Assembly (NCBI GenBank): GCA_016283605.1
Contig: JAEENF010000096.1
Location: forward strand, 1-17,306
Direction of reading: 5' to 3'
Source: Prevotella sp.
GTDB taxonomy: Bacteria > Bacteroidota > Bacteroidia > Bacteroidales > Bacteroidaceae
DNA: 17,306 bases
The notes beneath the pieces are model-generated. The model was not told the origin of the DNA and did no database searches. It saw only the letters and a program-made list of their open reading frames with translations. The position numbers and the translations under genes are program-made. Below, piece after piece: positions 1 to 5,663 of the stretch. How positions within the stretch are numbered: the stretch's first letter is position 1; each line of letters opens with the position of its first letter.

Positions 1-1581
1 GATATCGTAGTCCTCATCCACAGGACCTACGTTCACGATAATATCAGCGAACTTACCGCGACCACCAGACTGCTTCTTGTAAACCTCACGATAGCCCATA
101 ACAGTCTTCGTGATAGCCTCCTTGTAGTTCACCTGAGGCTTACCCTGGTTACACTCAACCTTGAACTCACGCTTCAGACGGTCGATGATAATGTCGAGGT
201 GAAGCTCACCCATACCAGAGATAATAGTCTGACCACTCTGCTCGTCGGTACGTACGGTGAATGTGGGGTCTTCCTCAGCGAGCTTAGCCAGACCGTTGTC
301 AAGCTTGGCAACGTCAGCCTGAGACTTAGGCTCAACAGCAATAGAAATCACAGTGTCGGGGAAGGTCATCGACTCCAGCACGATGGGCTTATCCTCATCA
401 CAAAGGGTATCACCAGTGCGGATATCCTTGAAACCTACACCTGCACCGATATCACCAGCGTCGATAGACTCCATAGGAATTTCCTTGTTAGAGTTCATCT
501 GGAACAGACGGCTGATACGCTCCTTCTTGCCCGAACGGGGATTGAAGACGTAAGAACCGGCCTTCACGCTACCAGAATATACGCGGAAGAACACCAGACG
601 ACCCATGTAAGGATCGGTAGCAATCTTGAATGCGAGAGCCGATGTAGGCTCGTCCTCGCTGGGCTTGCGACCCTCTTCCTCGTCGGTATTGGGGTTGGTA
701 CCCATTACCATCTCCACGTCAACGGGAGCGGGCAGGAAGGCGCAAACATAGTCGAGCAGGGGCTGAACACCCTTGTTCTTATATGAAGAACCAAGCAGCA
801 TAGGCGTGCAAGCCATTGAGATACAACCCTTACGGATAGCAGCGATAATCTCGTCCTCAGTGATTGAGTCGGGATCGTCGAAATACTTCTCCATCAGGGC
901 CTCGTCATACTCAGCAGCAGCCTCGAGCAGCTTGTTGCGCCACTCGTCGCACTCTGCCTGCAGGTCAGCGGGGATGTCCTCAATATCATACTCAGCACCC
1001 ATAGTCTCATCGTGCCACAGGATAGCCTTCATCTTGATGAGGTCTACCAGACCCTTGAAGTTCTCCTCAGCACCGATGGGTACCTGAATCACAACAGGGT
1101 TAGCACCGAGGATGTCCTTCATCTGCTGAACAGTCTCGAAGAAGTCTGCACCTGAACGGTCCATCTTGTTCACGTAACCGATACGGGGAACGTTGTACTT
1201 GTCAGCCTGACGCCATACAGTCTCAGACTGAGGCTGAACACCGTCGGCAGCACTATAAGTAGCAACAGCTCCGTCGAGCACACGCAGTGAACGCTCCACC
1301 TCAGCGGTGAAGTCCACGTGTCCCGGAGTGTCAATCAGGTTAATCTTGAATTGTTTGTTATTCCATGTCCAATTACAGGTGGTTGCAGCAGAAGTGATGG
1401 TAATACCACGCTCCTGCTCTTGAGCCATCCAGTCCATGGTGGCAGCACCATCGTGCACCTCACCGATCTTGTGCGTCTTACCTGTGTAAAACAGGATACG
1501 CTCAGAGGTCGTTGTCTTACCGGCGTCGATGTGAGCCATAATACCGATGTTACGGGTCAAATGTAAATCGCGATTTGCCAT
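1..1581 (-). CDS. fusA: Elongation factor G, C-terminal end cut by window edge
   Basis: EF-G is the GTPase that moves tRNAs and mRNA through the ribosome after peptide bond formation and helps recycle ribosomes. Reading from the ATG at 1581-1579, the frame stays open for 527 codons to the window edge. Seen in the translation: the P-loop AHIDAGKTTT at about residues 16-25, the switch region around RGITI at 58-62, DTPGH at 82-86 and NKMD at 136-139, the classic translational GTPase motifs. Domains II and III and much of domain IV follow. Bacterial EF-G is usually about 700 residues, so roughly 180 C-terminal residues lie outside the window. It is the third gene of the rpsL-rpsG-fusA unit, 54 nt after rpsG, and its leader is an A-rich tandem repeat. 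The product call is certain; which EF-G paralogue, if the genome has several, is inferred from the str context. Confidence 0.97.
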   Translation of the reverse strand, partial: MANRDLHLTRNIGIMAHIDAGKTTTSERILFYTGKTHKIGEVHDGAATMDWMAQEQERGITITSAATTCNWTWNNKQFKINLIDTPGHVDFTAEVERSLRVLDGAVATYSAADGVQPQSETVWRQADKYNVPRIGYVNKMDRSGADFFETVQQMKDILGANPVVIQVPIGAEENFKGLVDLIKMKAILWHDETMGAEYDIEDIPADLQAECDEWRNKLLEAAAEYDEALMEKYFDDPDSITEDEIIAAIRKGCISMACTPMLLGSSYKNKGVQPLLDYVCAFLPAPVDVEMVMGTNPNTDEEEGRKPSEDEPTSALAFKIATDPYMGRLVFFRVYSGSVKAGSYVFNPRSGKKERISRLFQMNSNKEIPMESIDAGDIGAGVGFKDIRTGDTLCDEDKPIVLESMTFPDTVISIAVEPKSQADVAKLDNGLAKLAEEDPTFTVRTDEQSGQTIISGMGELHLDIIIDRLKREFKVECNQGKPQVNYKEAITKTVMGYREVYKKQSGGRGKFADIIVNVGPVDEDYDI

Positions 1582-1593
1582 TGTCTTATTATC

Positions 1594-1625
1594 CTTTTTA
1601 CTATTTTACCTTTTTACCTTTTCCT
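1594..1625 (-). repeat. Period-8 tandem array in the fusA leader
   Basis: On the plus strand four consecutive 8-nt units fill most of the 54-nt rpsG-fusA spacer: CTTTTTAC at 1594, TATTTTAC at 1602, CTTTTTAC at 1610 and CTTTTCCT at 1618. A weaker unit, TTATTATC, precedes them at 1586. On the sense strand this is an A-rich GTAAAAAG-type repeat ending just upstream of the fusA ATG. It may serve as an unstructured, A-rich translation leader. The regular period is observed; any function is inference. Confidence 0.7.
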
Positions 1626-1635
1626 AATACCTGTC

Positions 1636-2112
1636 TTAGAATCTGAAGTGTGCAAATGCGCGGTTAGCCTCAGCCATGCGGTGCATATCCTCCTTACGCT
1701 TAAAGGCGCCACCTTGATTATTGAAGGCATCCATGATCTCAGCTGCCAGCTTGTCGGCCATTGACTTGCCGCTACGCTTGCGAGCAAAGCTGATCATATT
1801 CTTCATAGAGATACTCTCCTTACGGTCAGGACGGATCTCTGTAGGCACTTGGAATGTAGCACCACCGATACGGCGGCTCTTAACCTCTACCTGCGGAGTG
1901 ATGTTGTCAAGGGCCTGCTTCCAAATCTCCAGAGCAGATTTCTCCTCGTTCTGCATCTTACCCTTCACGGTGTCAAGTGCATTGTAGAAAATCTCATACG
2001 ACTTGCTCTTCTTGCCGTCGTACATCAAATGGTTTACAAACTTCGAGACCTTTTGGTCGTTAAATACTGGATCCGGAAGGATCACACGCTTCTTTGGTTT
2101 TGCTTTTCTCAT
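1636..2112 (-). CDS. rpsG: 30S ribosomal protein S7
   Basis: S7 nucleates assembly of the 30S head by binding the 3' major domain of 16S rRNA and contacts the E-site tRNA. The 158-residue product has the family's usual length (about 156) and N-terminal pattern (MRKAKPKKR, then LPDPVFNDQKVSKFVNHLM). RRIGGATFQVPTEIRPDRK lies mid-protein, and it ends in NRAFAHFRF. It is the second gene of the str unit. The spacer from rpsL is unusually long (251 nt) and structured. In E. coli S7 represses its own operon by binding the rpsL-rpsG spacer, so this spacer is a candidate autoregulatory site, though I do not recognise the E. coli structure in it. A possible 25-codon ORF overlaps the start codon by 4 nt. 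Confidence 0.98.
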   Translation of the reverse strand: MRKAKPKKRVILPDPVFNDQKVSKFVNHLMYDGKKSKSYEIFYNALDTVKGKMQNEEKSALEIWKQALDNITPQVEVKSRRIGGATFQVPTEIRPDRKESISMKNMISFARKRSGKSMADKLAAEIMDAFNNQGGAFKRKEDMHRMAEANRAFAHFRF

Positions 2113-2186
2113 TTTACTTTTTGAATAATTAAATTCTGCTTGGGGGCTGTTCTTACTTGATCTTCAACGTCCGTCGCTCGGAACAT
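2109..2186 (-). CDS. Candidate 25-codon leader ORF overlapping the rpsG start
   Basis: Reading the minus strand from the ATG at 2186-2184 gives MFRATDVEDQ, then 15 more residues ending in IIQKVK. The TGA at 2111-2109 shares bases with the rpsG ATG (2112-2110), forming an ATGA overlap of the kind seen in translationally coupled genes. An in-frame TAA sits directly before this ATG, so the ORF cannot begin earlier. A purine-rich GAAAGG lies about 8 nt upstream and resembles a Shine-Dalgarno site. I recognise no homologue, and an ORF this short can arise by chance. The call rests on the overlap and on the 251-nt gap that separates rpsG from rpsL. Confidence 0.25.
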   Translation of the reverse strand: MFRATDVEDQVRTAPKQNLIIQKVK

Positions 2187-2239
2187 TTACTCAACCTTTC
2201 TCTAACGCTTCTCCAGCAAAACGGTTTTTTCTTTTTTTC

Positions 2240-2279
2240 TGAGTTCTTGAGTTCTGAAGTTTTTGAGTCTCTGAGTCTT
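2240..2279. repeat. Period-8 array, left arm of an inverted pair
   Basis: Five 8-nt units run without interruption on the plus strand, starting at 2240, 2248, 2256, 2264 and 2272. The first two are TGAGTTCT; the others vary (GAAGTTTT, then TGAGTCTC, then TGAGTCTT). The array faces a second five-unit array at 2321-2360 in the opposite orientation. The two arms could pair in the rpsL-rpsG mRNA around a 41-nt spacer. Confidence 0.75.
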
Positions 2280-2320
2280 TTCTTCCGGAGTTTTGGTTTT
2301 GAGTGCCGCTCTTCTCCGAG

Positions 2321-2360
2321 CCAACTCACAAACTCAAAAACTCACCAACTCATCAACTGA
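2321..2360. repeat. Period-8 array, right arm of an inverted pair
   Basis: Five 8-nt units begin at 2321, 2329, 2337, 2345 and 2353 on the plus strand, of the type CCAACTCA. Read on the minus strand they are TGAGTTGG-like, the same core as the left arm at 2240-2279. By my count the reverse complement of this arm matches the left arm at 28 of 40 positions. It begins 3 nt after the rpsL stop codon, so the sense strand enters it directly on leaving rpsL. Confidence 0.75.
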
Positions 2361-2363
2361 GGC

Positions 2364-2744
2364 TTACTTCTTAGCCTTTGGACGCTTAGCACCGTACTTA
2401 GAACGACGCTGCAAACGGTTAGCAACACCGGCGGTATCAAGAGTACCACGAACGATGTGATAACGTACACCAGGAAGGTCCTTCACACGACCACCGCGAA
2501 CGAGCACGATAGAGTGCTCCTGCAAGTTGTGTCCCTCTCCTGGGATGTAACTGTTGACCTCCTTCTGGTTGGTCAAACGAACACGGGCTACCTTACGCAT
2601 AGCCGAATTAGGCTTCTTCGGGGTTGTCGTGTACACACGTACGCAGACACCACGACGCTGAGGACAGTTGTCCAGCGCGGGTGACTTCGACTTGTCGACA
2701 ATCACCTTTCTGCCTTTTCTTACCAATTGTGAAATTGTAGGCAT
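2364..2744 (-). CDS. rpsL: 30S ribosomal protein S12
   Basis: S12 sits at the 30S decoding centre and affects translational accuracy. The 126-residue product shows the family's core: TISQLVRKGR at the N-terminus, YTTTPKKPNSAMRKVARVRL at about 38-57, PGEGHNLQEHSIVLVRGGR at 68-86 and KDLPGVRYH from 88. The two lysines tied to streptomycin response (in TTPKKPN and in RVKDLPG, Lys88) are both lysine, the wild-type state. This is the first gene of the str unit. A Bacteroidetes-type promoter lies about 95 nt upstream of the ATG, giving a leader of roughly 86 nt that is AT-rich near the start codon. No strong Shine-Dalgarno sequence is present. Confidence 0.98.
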   Translation of the reverse strand: MPTISQLVRKGRKVIVDKSKSPALDNCPQRRGVCVRVYTTTPKKPNSAMRKVARVRLTNQKEVNSYIPGEGHNLQEHSIVLVRGGRVKDLPGVRYHIVRGTLDTAGVANRLQRRSKYGAKRPKAKK

Positions 2745-2836
2745 AATACTTTAATTTTTAATTTATATATATGTTTATTTTGTTTATATTCAACACTTTA
2801 CACGCCAAATCCTATAAAAATGGGCGATTCGGGCTG

Positions 2837-2868
2837 CAAAGGTACAACTATTTTCTGATTCTACCTAA
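2837..2868 (-). promoter_or_regulatory. Promoter of the rpsL-rpsG-fusA unit
   Basis: The minus strand carries TACCTTTG (2844-2837), an exact match to the Bacteroidetes sigma-ABfr -7 element TAnnTTTG. TTAG (2868-2865) lies 20 nt upstream where the -33 TTTG is expected, a one-base departure. Transcription would start near 2830. The element lies just past the hairpin that ends the DUF3467 unit. Confidence 0.7.
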
Positions 2869-2874
2869 TATATA

Positions 2875-2925
2875 ATAAAGAAAAAGTGCTATACCTTGTA
2901 AAATTTAACAACATATAACACTTTT
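2875..2925 (-). terminator. Intrinsic terminator after the DUF3467 gene
   Basis: In the minus-strand transcript the arms 2925-2914 and 2893-2882 form a 12-bp stem with a single G-U wobble; the DNA strands differ at that base, so pairing is better on minus than on plus. The 20-nt loop can hold a further UUGU/ACAA stem. A U-rich stretch (UCUUUAUU) follows. It lies 26 nt past the stop codon of the DUF3467 gene and directly before the rpsL promoter, insulating the two units. Confidence 0.65.
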
Positions 2926-2951
2926 AAGAATTCTTATAAACTATTTTTCTA

Positions 2952-3269
2952 TTATGCTTCACCTTTCGATGCATCAAAAGGAGCAATAGTCCGATCTTGC
3001 TGATTGGGGATTTTGATTGGGCCGAACTCACGTTCGTAGCGGAAGATATTCTCCTGCAAAGCCCCCAACAGACGTTTGGCATGCTCAGGTGCCAAAATCA
3101 CACGGCTTTTGACCTGAGCCTTCGGCACACCAGGCATCACACGTGCAAAATCAACGATAAAATCACTACTCGAATGTGTAATTATGGCGAAATTAGCATA
3201 TTCACCCTGCGCCACATCCTGGGGCAACTCCAACTGCAGGCCCTGCTGCTTTGTATCATTCTCGTTCAT
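2952..3269 (-). CDS. DUF3467 family protein
   Basis: A 105-residue protein of unknown function. The body (GEYANFAIITHSSSDF, then FARVMPGVPKAQVKSRVILAPEHAKRLL, then ENIFRYEREFGPI) fits the DUF3467 family as I remember it, a small family often found near rpoC in Bacteroidota. It has no signal peptide or membrane segment, so it is probably cytoplasmic. I chose the ATG at 3269-3267 because the upstream extension of the open frame (to 3335) runs through the promoter, and because AGAGG lies 5 nt before this ATG. It has its own promoter and terminator, so it is transcribed separately from its neighbours. Family membership is fairly sure; function is not known. Confidence 0.85.
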   Translation of the reverse strand: MNENDTKQQGLQLELPQDVAQGEYANFAIITHSSSDFIVDFARVMPGVPKAQVKSRVILAPEHAKRLLGALQENIFRYEREFGPIKIPNQQDRTIAPFDASKGEA

Positions 3270-3293
3270 CGTACCTCTTTTATTATTTTTGTG

Positions 3294-3325
3294 CAAAGGT
3301 AGACAAAAAAGCCGAAATCGCCAAA
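3294..3325 (-). promoter_or_regulatory. Promoter of the DUF3467 gene
   Basis: TACCTTTG on the minus strand (3301-3294) and TTTG (3325-3322) are separated by 20 nt, the best match in the window to the Bacteroidetes consensus TTTG-N19-21-TAnnTTTG. A start near 3287 gives a leader of about 20 nt before the ATG at 3269. The site shares the 162-nt divergent spacer with the fhs promoter. Confidence 0.78.
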
Positions 3326-3369
3326 TAATCCGCAAAGAAAAGGTGAAAACGACAAAAAACAGTGAAAAG

Positions 3370-3402
3370 TTAGGGCTTTATTAAAATAAATACTTACCTT
3401 TG
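3370..3402 (+). promoter_or_regulatory. Promoter of fhs
   Basis: TACCTTTG at 3395-3402 matches TAnnTTTG exactly. TTAG at 3370-3373 lies 21 nt upstream in the -33 position. A start near 3409 gives a leader of about 23 nt. No Shine-Dalgarno sequence precedes the ATG at 3432, which is common in this phylum. Confidence 0.7.
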
Positions 3403-3431
3403 CAGACGTATCACTCACTTAACCACAAGTT

Positions 3432-5108
3432 ATGAAGACAGACATACAGATTGCAAGGGAATGCCAACTCGAACATATCTACGAGATTGCATCCCAATTG
3501 GGCATTGACTCTGAAAAAATCGAGCCTTATGGAAGATATATGGCCAAGTTGCCTGTATCGCTCATCAACGAAGAGAAGGTCCGTCAGAGCAGGCTGATTT
3601 TGGTGACAGCCATCAGTCCTACGAGAGCAGGAATCGGCAAGACAACTTGCAGCATCGGCCTAACGTTAGGTCTGAACAAAATCGGCAAGCGCGCCATAGT
3701 GGCTTTGCGGGAGCCCTCACTAGGTCCCTGCTTCGGCATCAAGGGTGGTGCTGCGGGCGGTGGCTACGCTCAGGTGCTACCTATGGACAAGATTAACCTG
3801 CATTTTACAGGCGATTTCCACGCTGTAACCTCAGCCCATAACACCATCAGTGCCTTACTCGACAACTACATTTACCAGCACCGCAAAGACGGTTTCTCGC
3901 TACGTGAGATTTACTGGAAACGTGTGCTTGACGTGAACGATCGAGCACTACGCAATGTTGTCACTGGACTTAGGGGCGACGGTGTGGTCTCTGAGACTGG
4001 ATTCGACATCACGTCAGCATCAGAGCTCATGGCCATTCTCTGTTTGGCCACCAGCGAGGAAGACCTTCAACATCGCATAGAAAACATACTCTTAGGCATC
4101 ACTGCCGACAGCAAACCCTTCAGGGTGCGTGACCTCGGTGTTGCAGGCGCTATCACCGTATTGCTGCGCGATGCTCTCAGCCCCAACCTCGTGCAGACAA
4201 CAGAACACACGCCGGCCTTCATCCACGGAGGACCATTCGCTAATATTGCACATGGATGCTCCAGTGTGCTAGCCACAAAGATGGCAATGACCTACGGCGA
4301 CTACGTGGTCACAGAGGCTGGATTCGGTGCCGACCTAGGTGCTGAGAAGTTCTTCGACATCAAGTGCCGCAAGGCTGGACTCCAACCTCGCCTAGTGGTG
4401 ATTGTAGCCACCACACAGGGGCTGAAGATGCATGGCGGCGTAGACATCGCCCTTATTAATGAGCCCAATATTCAGGGACTGAAGGAAGGTCTAAAGAACC
4501 TAAACCGTCATATAAATAATATGCAAGGTTTCGGACAGCCTGTAGTGGTAACGTTGAACCGTTACCATTCCGACCCCGATGAAGAGATTGAGATTGTTCG
4601 AAAGAACTGTGAGGATCTGGGCGTAGGCTTTGCCGTGAACGAAGCCTTCCTGAAAGGTGGTGAGGGAGCCATTGAACTGGCACAGACTGTTGTAGACACC
4701 ATCGAACGCATCCAACCTCTACCCATTCACTTTGCCTATCCTGAAAATGACAGCATAGAAGGCAAGATTGAGAAGGTGTGTAAGCGCATCTATGGCGCTT
4801 CAGGTGTGGAGTTTACCAAAACAGGAAAGAAGAAGTTGGAAGCTATCAGAGACATCTTTGCCGATGACAAAGACATTGCACGCTACCCAGTCTGTATCGC
4901 TAAAACCCAGTTTTCGTTTAGTGCTGATTCTACACGTTACGGCTCACCAGAAGGCTTTACTATCCGTATCCGTGACCTGATATTGAACTGTGGTAGCGAA
5001 ATGATTGTTGCTATCGCAGGTGATATGCTCCGAATGCCTGGACTGCCAAAAAGTCCACAAGCCGAGCGTATCACTATCGAGAACGGTGAAATTGAAGGGC
5101 TCTCCTAA
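3432..5108 (+). CDS. fhs: Formate-tetrahydrofolate ligase
   Basis: Fhs joins formate to tetrahydrofolate at the expense of ATP, making 10-formyl-THF for purine synthesis and initiator Met-tRNA formylation. The 558 residues are the usual family length. Seen: the nucleotide-binding loop TAISPTRAGIGKTT at about 56-69, the family block REPSLGPCFGIKGGAAGGGYAQ at about 94-115, FTGDFHAVTSAHN just after it, VATTQGLKMHGGVD in the middle, and a C-terminal MPGLPKSPQAERI. The loop has Ile where many homologues have Glu (AGEGKT); I think this is normal for Bacteroidota but cannot check. It is the only plus-strand gene, has its own promoter, and its last five sense codons form half of a terminator stem. 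It lies as a single-gene unit between the rpoBC and str blocks. Confidence 0.97.
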   Translation: MKTDIQIARECQLEHIYEIASQLGIDSEKIEPYGRYMAKLPVSLINEEKVRQSRLILVTAISPTRAGIGKTTCSIGLTLGLNKIGKRAIVALREPSLGPCFGIKGGAAGGGYAQVLPMDKINLHFTGDFHAVTSAHNTISALLDNYIYQHRKDGFSLREIYWKRVLDVNDRALRNVVTGLRGDGVVSETGFDITSASELMAILCLATSEEDLQHRIENILLGITADSKPFRVRDLGVAGAITVLLRDALSPNLVQTTEHTPAFIHGGPFANIAHGCSSVLATKMAMTYGDYVVTEAGFGADLGAEKFFDIKCRKAGLQPRLVVIVATTQGLKMHGGVDIALINEPNIQGLKEGLKNLNRHINNMQGFGQPVVVTLNRYHSDPDEEIEIVRKNCEDLGVGFAVNEAFLKGGEGAIELAQTVVDTIERIQPLPIHFAYPENDSIEGKIEKVCKRIYGASGVEFTKTGKKKLEAIRDIFADDKDIARYPVCIAKTQFSFSADSTRYGSPEGFTIRIRDLILNCGSEMIVAIAGDMLRMPGLPKSPQAERITIENGEIEGLS

Positions 5109-5127
5109 CGAGGAGAGCCCTTCAATT
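5090..5127. terminator. Bidirectional hairpin between fhs and the barrel gene
   Basis: The arms 5090-5106 and 5111-5127 are perfectly complementary over 17 bp around the loop AACG. The fhs stop codon TAA (5106-5108) sits at the tip, so codons for the last residues IEGLS lie in the 5' arm. The outer AATT ends supply short A and U stretches on both sides, and it lies 3 nt from the stop codon of the convergent barrel gene (5131-5133). Neither side has a long U-run, so termination in both directions is inferred from symmetry and position. Confidence 0.8.
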
Positions 5128-5130
5128 AAT

Positions 5131-5643
5131 CTAGAGTTTGAATGCAATACCTACCGAGGCCACAGGACGTGCGTCGTGATGTTGTACGAACTGCCATTTC
5201 AACTCGGCATTTACTTTCAGCCACTCATTCACAGGATATTCCACACCGGCACCGGCATTAACGCCAAGATAACGGTCGCTGAAAATGTCACCGCTGATTG
5301 TTGAATCATAGAGCGGCAAATACGTATCCTCATACGTACGGTCCATCAGGCCACCACCAACTAACGGATAGGCCGTCAGTTGTCCAAAGCGCATCAGGTA
5401 ATGCACATTCAGATTGGCATCCCACATCGTGTGGAAGTCCTTCTTCAGGAAGTAGTTAAAGGATGCCTCAGCCCGCAGGTTTTTCAGGAACTCATACTGC
5501 CCCTTCGCACCAAAACCAAAGTTGACGTAATTGGAATTCATACCCACATTCATCACGTTAACGCCAACCCAAGTCTCACCCTGCTCGGCAAACGTGCTCA
5601 TGCTGGAAAGTACCAGGCAAATGCTCATCAATACTTTTTTCAT
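5131..5643 (-). CDS. Small outer-membrane beta-barrel protein
   Basis: A 170-residue protein with a clear signal peptide: MKK, a hydrophobic stretch to about residue 15, then STFA before EQGE, suggesting cleavage after Ala19. The mature part of about 151 residues alternates polar and hydrophobic residues in short strands broken by Gly/Asn/Asp turns (for example YVNFGFGAKGQYEF, LRAEASFNYFL and ANLNVHYLMRF) and ends in VGIAFKL. This fits a small barrel of the OmpA/OmpX size (perhaps eight strands) in the outer membrane. I do not recognise the specific family. It starts 20 nt after the rpoC stop, with no TAnnTTTG element that I can find in the last 140 nt of rpoC, so it is probably co-transcribed with rpoBC. 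The hairpin at 5090-5127 ends the unit. Confidence 0.8.
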   Translation of the reverse strand: MKKVLMSICLVLSSMSTFAEQGETWVGVNVMNVGMNSNYVNFGFGAKGQYEFLKNLRAEASFNYFLKKDFHTMWDANLNVHYLMRFGQLTAYPLVGGGLMDRTYEDTYLPLYDSTISGDIFSDRYLGVNAGAGVEYPVNEWLKVNAELKWQFVQHHDARPVASVGIAFKL

Positions 5644-5663
5644 ATCTCTGCTTTACCTATTTA

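Noticed and set aside
2157..2360. A 67-codon plus-strand frame covering the rpsL-rpsG spacer
   Set aside because: Its translation is low-complexity Ser/Leu/Phe produced by the octamer arrays, and it has no promoter or homologue that I recognise.
2925..2936. 12-bp palindrome TAAGAATTCTTA as an operator
   Set aside because: It is AT-rich, lies between the DUF3467 stop and its terminator, and has no promoter next to it; chance is sufficient.
3270..3335. N-terminal extension of DUF3467 from an upstream ATG
   Set aside because: The extension reads through a near-consensus promoter, and the inner ATG has an AGAGG ribosome-binding site.
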